In this document: one piece after another, positions 1 to 6,401 of the stretch
How positions within the stretch are numbered: the stretch's first letter is position 1
Layout: each line of letters opens with the position of its first letter
Assembly: GCA_027070475.1 (NCBI GenBank)
Contig: JALXDT010000354.1
Coordinates: forward strand, 1 to 9,911
Reading direction: 5' to 3'
DNA: 9,911 nucleotides
DNA from: Candidatus Aminicenantota bacterium
GTDB lineage: Bacteria; Acidobacteriota; Aminicenantia; JAMOAD01
Translations under genes and position numbers: made by a program
Notes under the pieces: generated by a model
Seen by the model: only the letters and a program-made list of their open reading frames with translations
Told to the model about the DNA's origin: nothing
The model's database searches: none

Positions 1-1
1 G

Positions 2-604
2 ATATATATAGACAAAATTATTAATAGCGGACTTGGAGTTAATACCTACATGATATTTTCCGGAAATTCATGCATTATTATTGACCCTGGAAGAGATTCT
101 CTTGAGATTGTAAGAAAAGTTCGTTCTATGCACTTAGAACCTATGATGATTCTATTAACTCATGGCCATTTTGATCACATTGAAGGAATAGAAATTATGA
201 AAAGAGAGTTTAACATTCCTTTTTTCATCCATAAGGATGATGAGGAGCTTTATTACAGCCCACTTAATAAAGGTGATTTTAGTTTCAGGAAACCTACTAT
301 TGATGGCTTTTTAAAAGAAGGAGATGAAATAAAATTAAACGGCAATAAGATAGATGTTATACATACTCCCGGGCATACAAGGGGTAGCGTTTCATTTTAC
401 TTTTATCCATATCTTGTTACCGGTGATACATTATTTTACGGAACAATAGGGAGAACAGATTTGCCGGGGGGAAGCTTTGAAGAACTTGTACGCTCAATAA
501 AAGAAAAGATATTAATTTTACCGGAAGAGGTTGTTATATTACCGGGTCATGGAGATGAAACGACAGTTGGATTTGAAAAGGAAGAGAATCCCTATTTGCA
601 GTGA
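2..604 (+). CDS. MBL-fold hydrolase, GloC/YcbL/YqgX-like (5' end outside window)
   Basis: Zinc-dependent metallo-beta-lactamase-fold hydrolase of the glyoxalase II-like group. Members typically hydrolyse thioesters such as S-lactoylglutathione, but the substrate here is unknown. The reading frame is open from base 2. The 16 residues before the ATG at 50 end in GLGVNTY, which joins the ATG-encoded MIF to form the conserved N-terminal NTY strand of this family. ATG 50 is therefore internal and the true start lies before the window. Metal ligands are visible: HGHFDH at nt 161-178, the TPGHT histidine near nt 374, GDTLF (Asp near nt 425) and PGHG (His near nt 548). The C-terminal RTDLPGGS and GHGDETT segments are typical of the YcbL/YqgX group, and the tail is complete. 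The TGA stop overlaps the GTG start of the recombinase gene, so the two are probably cotranscribed and translationally coupled. Family assignment is firm; the substrate is not. Confidence 0.88.
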   Translation: MYIDKIINSGLGVNTYMIFSGNSCIIIDPGRDSLEIVRKVRSMHLEPMMILLTHGHFDHIEGIEIMKREFNIPFFIHKDDEELYYSPLNKGDFSFRKPTIDGFLKEGDEIKLNGNKIDVIHTPGHTRGSVSFYFYPYLVTGDTLFYGTIGRTDLPGGSFEELVRSIKEKILILPEEVVILPGHGDETTVGFEKEENPYLQ

Positions 605-1482
605 AAAAGGAAGAGATATTAAAGGAATATCTGACATATTTAAAATTTGAAAAGGGTTTAGCTTCAAATACAGTTGAATCATACAAAAGGGATATTGAAA
701 AGTTTTTTCTTATAATAAATAAGAACTATGATAAAGTTGAGGAAAAGGATATCTCAGAATACATAGTTAAACTAATTGCCGATGGAATAAGTCACCGTTC
801 AGTTGCGAGAAATATCTCAGCTTTGAAATCCTTCTTCAAATATTTACAGTATACCGAGAGGCTAAAGGTAAATCCTCTCTCATTTATATCGCAACCTAAA
901 CTATGGAAGAATCTTCCAGAATATTTGAGTGTGGAAGAGGTGGAAAAACTTTTAAATTTACCAGACATTTCGAAAAAGGGAGGATTAAGGGATAAATCAA
1001 TAATAGAACTTATGTATTCAACCGGTATAAGGGTTTCCGAACTTGTTAATTTAAAACTTGATAAGGTTAATATTGATATGGGTTTTATAACTGTTTTAGG
1101 TAAAGGAAAAAAGGAGAGGATAGTACCTTTTGGAGATGAAGCTAAAAAGTGGCTTCTAAAATATTTGAATGAAGCAAGATCAAAGTTTTTAAAGGGCAAA
1201 ACATCCCCATACCTCTACCTTAGTGCAAGGGGAGACAAACTTTCCCGTCAATACATATGGAAAATGTTAAAAAAATATGGTCGAATGATTGGCATTGAAG
1301 ATAAGATAAAACCGCATATTCTCAGGCACTCTTTCGCAACACATCTCCTTGAAAAGGGAGCTAATTTAAGATTGGTTCAAATACTATTGGGACATTCTCA
1401 AATATCAACAACTGAGATTTATACCTTTATCTCGAGAAAAAGAATTAAAGAAATTTACAAAAAGTTTCATCCGAGAGCTTGA
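601..1482 (+). CDS. xerD: Tyrosine recombinase XerC/XerD
   Basis: Site-specific recombinase of 293 aa that would resolve chromosome dimers at a dif site before cell division, with FtsK as the usual partner. An N-terminal SAM-like core-binding domain (about residues 3-88, with GLASNTVESYKRDI) precedes the catalytic domain (about 105-290). The full catalytic set is present: R144 (TGIRVSEL), K168 (GKGKKER), H239 and R242 (HILRHSFATH), H265 (LLGHSQ) and nucleophile Y274 (TEIYTF). Spacing matches E. coli XerD to within a residue. The GTG start overlaps the upstream stop as GTGA. The only purine-rich stretch (AGGAAG at 579-584) is about 16 nt away, so translational coupling is the likely mode of initiation. 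XerC and XerD cannot be told apart without a tree, and the organism may have a single Xer, so the symbol is provisional. The stop lies 2 nt from the stop of the convergent gene. Confidence 0.92.
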   Translation: MKKEEILKEYLTYLKFEKGLASNTVESYKRDIEKFFLIINKNYDKVEEKDISEYIVKLIADGISHRSVARNISALKSFFKYLQYTERLKVNPLSFISQPKLWKNLPEYLSVEEVEKLLNLPDISKKGGLRDKSIIELMYSTGIRVSELVNLKLDKVNIDMGFITVLGKGKKERIVPFGDEAKKWLLKYLNEARSKFLKGKTSPYLYLSARGDKLSRQYIWKMLKKYGRMIGIEDKIKPHILRHSFATHLLEKGANLRLVQILLGHSQISTTEIYTFISRKRIKEIYKKFHPRA

Positions 1483-1497
1483 TTTTAAAAGATGAAA
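1459..1497 (-). terminator. Possible weak terminator of the secA-guaB-omp operon, inside the xerD 3' end
   Basis: TTTCATC (1465-1471) and GATGAAA (1491-1497) form a 7-bp inverted repeat around a 19-nt loop. Read on the minus strand, the hairpin is followed by C and then five T (1463-1459). It would end the leftward operon just past the omp stop codon but lies within xerD coding sequence. The stem is AT-rich and the loop long, so this is only a candidate. No T-tract follows the repeat on the plus strand. Confidence 0.25.
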
Positions 1498-2084
1498 GAG
1501 GTTCCCCATGAAAAGTAAAATCCATTCTCAAAGCCGCCTTCGATTTCAATTTCAAGATTATTATTTGGTCTTACGGAAATTCCCATTGGTAACTTGATCA
1601 CAGGAATTAAAGCTTGATATTTATAGCTTTCATTATGATCCTGCCAATGGTCTATATAATATCTATTACCTTCAAACTTTGCAACTCCGACACCTATTCC
1701 TATACCTATGTAGGGAGTGACAACAAAGGATGGAAGAATGTTTAAGATGGCAGAATATGTGAAGTTAATCTGATTCAATTTTATATAAGCCTGAGTCGGA
1801 TAATCATTTTCTTTCTGCCTCCATATACCACCACCTCTTAAATCGAAAATTCTAAGAGAGTAAACAGAATAAAAGGTGCTCTTTATTCCATCTTTTTTAA
1901 ATCTTTTGATTTTAATACCTATCCCATTTCCATTTATTGGTTGATATTGAAATAGGAAAGAACTCTCAAAACTTTCAGCTATGAAAAATTTTCCAAAGTT
2001 TAGATTTACTGCTGTTGTGTTTTCGGCATAGGAAAGACTAAACAACAAAATAAAAACAATTATAAAAATTAATGTTCGTTTCAT
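1485..2084 (-). CDS. Small secreted protein, probable outer-membrane beta-barrel
   Basis: I do not recognise a named family. The 199-aa product begins with a clear Sec signal peptide: MKR, then a hydrophobic core (residues 4-16), then a signal peptidase I site SYA-EN after residue 20. The mature part of about 179 residues alternates polar and hydrophobic or aromatic residues and has Gly-rich strands such as TPYIGIGIGVGVAKF (about 122-136). It ends in a strand with C-terminal phenylalanine (SWGTSFIF), the usual signal for BAM-assembled outer-membrane proteins. An 8-stranded OmpX/OmpW-sized barrel is the best structural guess; function is unknown. It is the last gene of the operon. Its ATG shares one base with the guaB stop (TAATG) and there is no clear SD sequence upstream, so it likely depends on coupled re-initiation. 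There are no cysteines and no lipobox, so it is not a lipoprotein. Confidence 0.72.
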   Translation of the reverse strand: MKRTLIFIIVFILLFSLSYAENTTAVNLNFGKFFIAESFESSFLFQYQPINGNGIGIKIKRFKKDGIKSTFYSVYSLRIFDLRGGGIWRQKENDYPTQAYIKLNQINFTYSAILNILPSFVVTPYIGIGIGVGVAKFEGNRYYIDHWQDHNESYKYQALIPVIKLPMGISVRPNNNLEIEIEGGFENGFYFSWGTSFIF

Positions 2085-3550
2085 TATTCTATTCTATAGT
2101 TAGGTGCTTCTTTTGTTATTATTACATCGTGCACATGAGATTCTTTTAATCCTGCCGGTGTAATCTTTACAAACTTTGCCTTTTCTCTTAATTCTTTTAA
2201 TGTCTTAGCTCCTATGTATCCCATTCCTGATCTTAATCCTCCTGTTATCGTATGGATTATCTGAGCGGTGGAACCTCGGTAAGGAACCCTTCCTTCCACT
2301 CCTTCTGGAACAAGCTTTGCATCCGATAATTTTTCATCTTGAAAGTATCTGTCTCTGCTCCCTCTCTTCATTGCACCCAAGGAACCCATTCCTCTATACT
2401 GTTTATAAGATCTACCTTGAAATAGAATTATTTCACCCGGACTTTCATCTGTACCCGCAAGAAGGCTCCCTATCATAACAGAACTTGCCCCGGCAGCAAG
2501 AGCTTTTACAACATCTCCAGAAAATTTAATACCACCGTCAGCTATAAGGGGGATATTATACTCTCTTGTTACAGAGTAGACATCAGCTATGGCTGTAATC
2601 TGAGGGACTCCAATGCCTGTTACAACTCTCGTTGTACAGATTGAACCAGGACCTACCCCAACCTTAACAGCATCGGCTCCTCTTTCAATTAGATCCTTTG
2701 CGGCTTCTGCAGTGGCAATATTCCCGGCAACGATATCGACATTGGGAAACTCTCCCTTTAACTTTTCAACCATTTCCAGTACTTTTACTGAATGCCCGTG
2801 TGCAGTATCTATAACAAGAATATCAACTTTTTTTGAAACTAAATACTTGGCTCTTTCCAAAGCATCTTCACCAACACCTACGGCTGCAGCAACAAGAAGT
2901 CTTCCCAATTTATCCTTTGAAGCATTTGGAAACTGTTTTCTCTTTGATATATCCTTTACTGTGATTAAACCTTTTAGATTAAATTTATTATCAACTACAA
3001 GAAGTTTTTCTATCCTGTTTTCATGCAAAATCTTTTCCGCCTCATCAAGAGTTGTGCCAACAGGAACAGTTATAAGATTTTCCTTTGTCATGAGCTCTTC
3101 AACTTTTTTGTTAAGGTCTTTTTCAAATCTGAGATCTCTGTTGGTGATAATTCCCACCAATTTACCTGTTCCGTCTACTACTGGAATACCGGAAATTTTA
3201 TATTTCCCCATTATGTTCAAAGCATCGTAAATTTTGGACTCCGGAGTTATGGTTATAGGGTCCACAATCATTCCGCTTTCTGATCTTTTGACTTTATCCA
3301 CTTCCTCTCCCTGTTCTTCTATTGAAAGATTCTTGTGAATCACTCCTATTCCTCCAAGCTGGGCTATTGCTATTGCCATTCTTGCCTCTGTCACTGTATC
3401 CATAGCAGCTGATGAAATTGGTATATTAATTTTAATGTTTTTTGTAAAATTTGTTGTTAGAACCGTTTCCGCAGGTAGTACATCTGACTTTTGCGGCAAT
3501 AATAGAACATCATCAAATGTTAAGCCCTCTTTTATCGGAAACTCTATCAT
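2084..3550 (-). CDS. guaB: IMP dehydrogenase
   Basis: Cytosolic NAD-dependent oxidation of IMP to XMP, the committed step of GMP synthesis. The product is 488 aa, normal for bacterial GuaB. The N-terminal TFDDVLLLPQ motif opens the TIM barrel. A tandem CBS pair (about residues 94-204) is inserted; such pairs bind adenine or guanine nucleotides and modulate activity in this family. The barrel then resumes, with the catalytic loop GPGSICTTR carrying Cys305, the phosphate-binding IADGGIKFSGD segment (about 336-346), the GSLLAGTDESPGE segment, and the mobile-flap residues Arg401-Tyr402 in the DRYFQ motif. An in-frame TTG at 3553 would add one Met, but the SD AGGAGG (3561-3556) lies 5 nt from the ATG at 3550 and only 2 nt from the TTG, so I prefer the ATG. 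The SD overlaps the secA stop codon, giving tight coupling. The stop overlaps the omp ATG. Confidence 0.96.
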   Translation of the reverse strand: MIEFPIKEGLTFDDVLLLPQKSDVLPAETVLTTNFTKNIKINIPISSAAMDTVTEARMAIAIAQLGGIGVIHKNLSIEEQGEEVDKVKRSESGMIVDPITITPESKIYDALNIMGKYKISGIPVVDGTGKLVGIITNRDLRFEKDLNKKVEELMTKENLITVPVGTTLDEAEKILHENRIEKLLVVDNKFNLKGLITVKDISKRKQFPNASKDKLGRLLVAAAVGVGEDALERAKYLVSKKVDILVIDTAHGHSVKVLEMVEKLKGEFPNVDIVAGNIATAEAAKDLIERGADAVKVGVGPGSICTTRVVTGIGVPQITAIADVYSVTREYNIPLIADGGIKFSGDVVKALAAGASSVMIGSLLAGTDESPGEIILFQGRSYKQYRGMGSLGAMKRGSRDRYFQDEKLSDAKLVPEGVEGRVPYRGSTAQIIHTITGGLRSGMGYIGAKTLKELREKAKFVKITPAGLKESHVHDVIITKEAPNYRIE

Positions 3551-3555
3551 CAAAA

Positions 3556-3561
3556 CCTCCT
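3556..3561 (-). promoter_or_regulatory. guaB Shine-Dalgarno overlapping the secA stop
   Basis: On the minus strand AGGAGG spans 3561-3556, and its first two bases are the last two of the secA TAG stop. It sits 5 nt from the ATG at 3550, which decides the guaB start in favour of that ATG over the TTG at 3553. Confidence 0.8.
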
Positions 3562-6271
3562 ATCTTCTCTTTTTTTTCTTTTTTTTGGAAGAAGGTAATT
3601 TACCCTTTATCTTATATTTTTGCTTTTGAGCTCTCTCAATTTCTTCCTCCGGGGCGGGAGTAAAGTAAAATACATCTCTTAAAGCTTCCTCTTCAATTGT
3701 TCTCATTGTTTGCTCAAACATTATAAAACCTTCTCTTTTGTATTCAACCAGAGGATCTCTCTGTCCATATCCTCTCAATCCTATTCCTTCTCTGAGGTGG
3801 TCCATTGCCAAAAGATGCTCTTTCCACCTTGTATCAATTGTTTGAAGAAGGATTACCCTTTCAAACTCTCTCATCCTCTCTTTACCTACAAACTCTTCTT
3901 TGGCATTGTAAAATTCTCTTAGTTTCTCAAGCAAACTCTCAGTATATTCTGCTCCATCCATTTCATCCTTATTTATTCCTATTTCTTCAGGGTCTATTCC
4001 GAATTGAGATTTTACGGCTGTTCTAAAACTATCCCAGTCCCAATCTATAGAATAAACCTTTTCTTTTATATTTGATTTTTCTGCTATTGAAAAAAGAATA
4101 TCTTCCATTAGCTCCATAAAGTATTCTTTCTGATCCTTCCCTTCAAGAATCTCTCTTCTCATACTATAAATTACTTCTCTTTGCTTGTTCATAACATCAT
4201 CATAATCAAGGAGATGTTTTCTTATTGAAAAATTCTGAGCTTCAATCTGTTTTTGAGCTCTTTCAATCGCACTTGTTACCATTCTGTGTTTGATTGGTTC
4301 TCCCTCCTGAAGACCACTTAACCTCATAATATTCTGGAGCCTGTCTGCTCCCCATATTCTCATAAGATCATCTTCAAGGGAAAGGAAAAACTTTGAAGCA
4401 CCCGGATCTCCCTGCCTTCCACATCTTCCTCTGAGCTGATTATCTATTCTTCTTGCCTCATGTCTTTCTGTTCCTATTACATAAAGACCACCTAACTCTA
4501 TTACTTTATCATGTTCCTCTTTTGTCTTTTTCTTAAAATCCTCTAAGACTTTTTCCCATTCTTCTTTTTTTATCTCATTTAATTTCTTACCTTTTTTTCT
4601 GAAATACTCTTTTGCAAGAAATTCAGGATTTCCTCCCAAAAGAATATCAGTTCCTCTCCCCGCCATATTCGTGGCGATTGTAACAGCTCCCACTCTTCCC
4701 GCCTGAGCAACAATTTCAGCCTCTTTTTCATGATACTTTGCATTCAAAACAACATGTCTTATTTTTTTTCTCTTTAAAAGGGATGAAAGTTTTTCAGATT
4801 TTTCTATTGAAACAGTACCAACAAGAACAGGTTGTCCTCTTTTATTGCTCTCTTCAATTTCTCTTACAACTGCATCCCATTTTTCTTTTGCAGTTCTGTA
4901 TATCTCGTCATCATACTCTTTTCTTATAAGTTTTTTGTTTGTCGGAATTACCAGAACAGGGAGTTTGTAAATCTCAAGAAATTCAGCTGCTTCGGTTTCA
5001 GCTGTTCCTGTCATACCCGAGAGCTTTCTGTACATTCTGAAATAATTCTGAAATGTTATTGAGGCAAGAGTTTGATACTCCTGCTCAATCTTAACTCTCT
5101 CCTTTGCTTCAAGTGCTTGATGAAGACCTTCGGAATATCTTCTTCCCGGCATCAATCTTCCAGTAAACTCATCCACAATTAAAACTTTTCCATCTTTAAC
5201 CATATAGTCAACATCTCTTTGAAAAAGTGCATGGGCTTTCATGGCCTGATGTATGGCATTTATTAAATCCATATGTTTCATATCATAAATATTTTCTATT
5301 TTAAAAAATTTTTCTGCCTTTGCAATCCCTCTTTCGGTTATAGCGACTGTCTTTGATTTTTCATCAACTTCATAATCCCCGTCAACTTCTTTGGGTTCTT
5401 CTCTTTCCATCGAAAACATAGATTTGGGCTTTTCTTTATTTGTTACTATTACTTTTTTCAATGTTCTAACAAAAGCATCTGCTTTTCTGTAAATGTCTGT
5501 GTTTTCCTCTGTGGGGCCTGATATTATAAGAGGTGTTCTCGCTTCATCTATTAATATACTATCAACTTCATCCACTATTGCAAAATTGTGTCCTCTCTGA
5601 ACAAGGTCTTCAAGATAGTATTTCATATTATCTCTAAGATAATCAAAACCGAATTCATTGTTCGTTCCATAGGTTATATCAGAGTTGTATGCCTCTTTTC
5701 TCAAAGATTCATCCATATCATGCTGTATATAGCCAACTGTTAACCCTAAGAATTCATAAATAGGCCCCATCCACTCCCTGTCTCTTTTGGCCAGATAGTC
5801 ATTGACTGTCACAATATGAACCCCTCTGTTTTCCCTCGGATTGCCGAACTCATCTCTGGAATCAAGGGCATTAAGGTATGCAGCAAGAGTTGCGACAAGT
5901 GTCTTCCCCTCTCCTGTTTTCATTTCAGCTATGTTCCCTTTATGAAGAACAATCCCACCAAGAATCTGAACATCAAAATGTCTCATATTAATTACTCTTC
6001 TTCCGACCTCTCTTACAACTGCAAATGCTTCCGGTAAAATCTCATCAAGATAGTTTGCTATTTCCTCATCTCTTCTCTTTTCATCGGAAATTTCTCTGTA
6101 AATCTCATTTATCTTTTCACGATATTTTGATGTTTTCCCTCTTAACTCATCATCTGATAGTTTAACAATCTGAGGCTCCATTTCCGAAATTTTACGAACC
6201 AGAGGGAAATATTTTTTTAACTCTCTCTCATTTTTTGTTCCAATAAACTTTTGAACCAGCCACTCTATCAT
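3560..6271 (-). CDS. secA: Preprotein translocase ATPase SecA
   Basis: Motor ATPase that pushes unfolded secretory proteins through SecYEG. Counting from the ATG at 6271 the protein is 903 aa, the normal family size. It contains NBD1 with Walker A TGEGKT (119-124) and Walker B with DEVD (234-237) and the following IDEARTPL; the preprotein crosslinking domain (about 225-370); NBD2 with GMTGTAETE (419-427), TNMAGRGTDILLGGNP (535-550) and RRIDNQLRGRCGRQGD (607-622); and the helical scaffold with TRWKEHLLAMDHLREG (about 814-829). The C-terminal linker lacks the CxC...C(H/C) zinc domain used by many SecA proteins for SecB and lipid contact. It ends instead in six Lys and two Arg. An in-frame TTG at 6277 would add two residues, but the promoter places the likely transcription start at about 6273-6274, downstream of that TTG, so the ATG is preferred. 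It is first gene of an operon with guaB and the small membrane protein. Confidence 0.95.
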   Translation of the reverse strand: MIEWLVQKFIGTKNERELKKYFPLVRKISEMEPQIVKLSDDELRGKTSKYREKINEIYREISDEKRRDEEIANYLDEILPEAFAVVREVGRRVINMRHFDVQILGGIVLHKGNIAEMKTGEGKTLVATLAAYLNALDSRDEFGNPRENRGVHIVTVNDYLAKRDREWMGPIYEFLGLTVGYIQHDMDESLRKEAYNSDITYGTNNEFGFDYLRDNMKYYLEDLVQRGHNFAIVDEVDSILIDEARTPLIISGPTEENTDIYRKADAFVRTLKKVIVTNKEKPKSMFSMEREEPKEVDGDYEVDEKSKTVAITERGIAKAEKFFKIENIYDMKHMDLINAIHQAMKAHALFQRDVDYMVKDGKVLIVDEFTGRLMPGRRYSEGLHQALEAKERVKIEQEYQTLASITFQNYFRMYRKLSGMTGTAETEAAEFLEIYKLPVLVIPTNKKLIRKEYDDEIYRTAKEKWDAVVREIEESNKRGQPVLVGTVSIEKSEKLSSLLKRKKIRHVVLNAKYHEKEAEIVAQAGRVGAVTIATNMAGRGTDILLGGNPEFLAKEYFRKKGKKLNEIKKEEWEKVLEDFKKKTKEEHDKVIELGGLYVIGTERHEARRIDNQLRGRCGRQGDPGASKFFLSLEDDLMRIWGADRLQNIMRLSGLQEGEPIKHRMVTSAIERAQKQIEAQNFSIRKHLLDYDDVMNKQREVIYSMRREILEGKDQKEYFMELMEDILFSIAEKSNIKEKVYSIDWDWDSFRTAVKSQFGIDPEEIGINKDEMDGAEYTESLLEKLREFYNAKEEFVGKERMREFERVILLQTIDTRWKEHLLAMDHLREGIGLRGYGQRDPLVEYKREGFIMFEQTMRTIEEEALRDVFYFTPAPEEEIERAQKQKYKIKGKLPSSKKKKKKRR

Positions 6272-6279
6272 AACCAATA

Positions 6280-6308
6280 ATTTTATATGTTTTGAGCTAT
6301 TTAGTCAA
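6280..6308 (-). promoter_or_regulatory. secA-guaB-omp promoter, apparently leaderless
   Basis: On the minus strand the -35 box TTGACT (6308-6303) and the -10 box TAAAAT (6285-6280) are separated by exactly 17 nt, each with one mismatch to the sigma-70 consensus. Transcription should begin near 6273-6274, giving a leader of only about 2-3 nt before the ATG at 6271. There is no SD sequence in the 30 nt before the start, which agrees with a leaderless mRNA. Confidence 0.68.
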
Positions 6309-6336
6309 ACTCACCCTCTGCCTCTCAAAATTTTCT

Positions 6337-6358
6337 CTTTATTCTGTGGAAAATAAAG
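6337..6358. repeat. 7-bp inverted repeat over the uvrA -35 region (possible operator)
   Basis: CTTTATT (6337-6343) and AATAAAG (6352-6358) are perfect inverted half-sites with an 8-nt spacer, and they overlap the proposed uvrA -35 box at 6347-6352. A dimeric repressor could bind here, and uvrA is under SOS control in many bacteria. The half-sites are AT-rich, so a chance match is quite possible, and they do not match LexA-box consensuses I know. Confidence 0.2.
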
Positions 6359-6375
6359 TTTAGTGGTTATATAAT
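6347..6375 (+). promoter_or_regulatory. uvrA promoter
   Basis: A perfect -10 box TATAAT lies at 6370-6375, with a weak -35 TGGAAA (4 of 6 matches) at 6347-6352 and a 17-nt spacer. The predicted transcription start near 6382 gives a leader of about 20 nt that contains the SD GGAGGT at 6393-6398. The -35 boxes of this promoter and the divergent secA promoter are about 40 nt apart, so the two units share one intergenic control region. Confidence 0.6.
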
Positions 6376-6392
6376 ATTTACTCAATTCCTCT

Positions 6393-6398
6393 GGAGGT
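6393..6398 (+). promoter_or_regulatory. uvrA Shine-Dalgarno
   Basis: GGAGGT ends 3 nt before the TTG at 6402, a strong but closely spaced SD. It supports the unusual TTG start; the encoded N-terminus (MDYIEIKGA) also matches the usual UvrA start. Confidence 0.75.
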
Positions 6399-6401
6399 AA
6401 T

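Noticed and set aside
50..52. ATG at 50 as the start of the MBL-fold gene
   Set aside because: The frame is open back to base 2 and the upstream residues GLGVNTY are the conserved N-terminal strand of the family, so the gene begins before the window.
792..1199. 135-codon minus-strand open frame inside xerD
   Set aside because: Antisense shadow of the core and catalytic domains of the recombinase; no SD and no recognisable motif.
601..1482. xerD as a phage or transposon integrase marking a mobile element
   Set aside because: Length and the short N-terminal domain fit housekeeping XerC/XerD. There are no attachment repeats, and the neighbours are core genes.
2613..3230. 205-codon plus-strand open frame opposite guaB
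   Set aside because: It is a shadow of guaB. Its translation is rich in Ser, Thr, Phe and Pro, has no recognisable domain, and guaB is unambiguous on the other strand.
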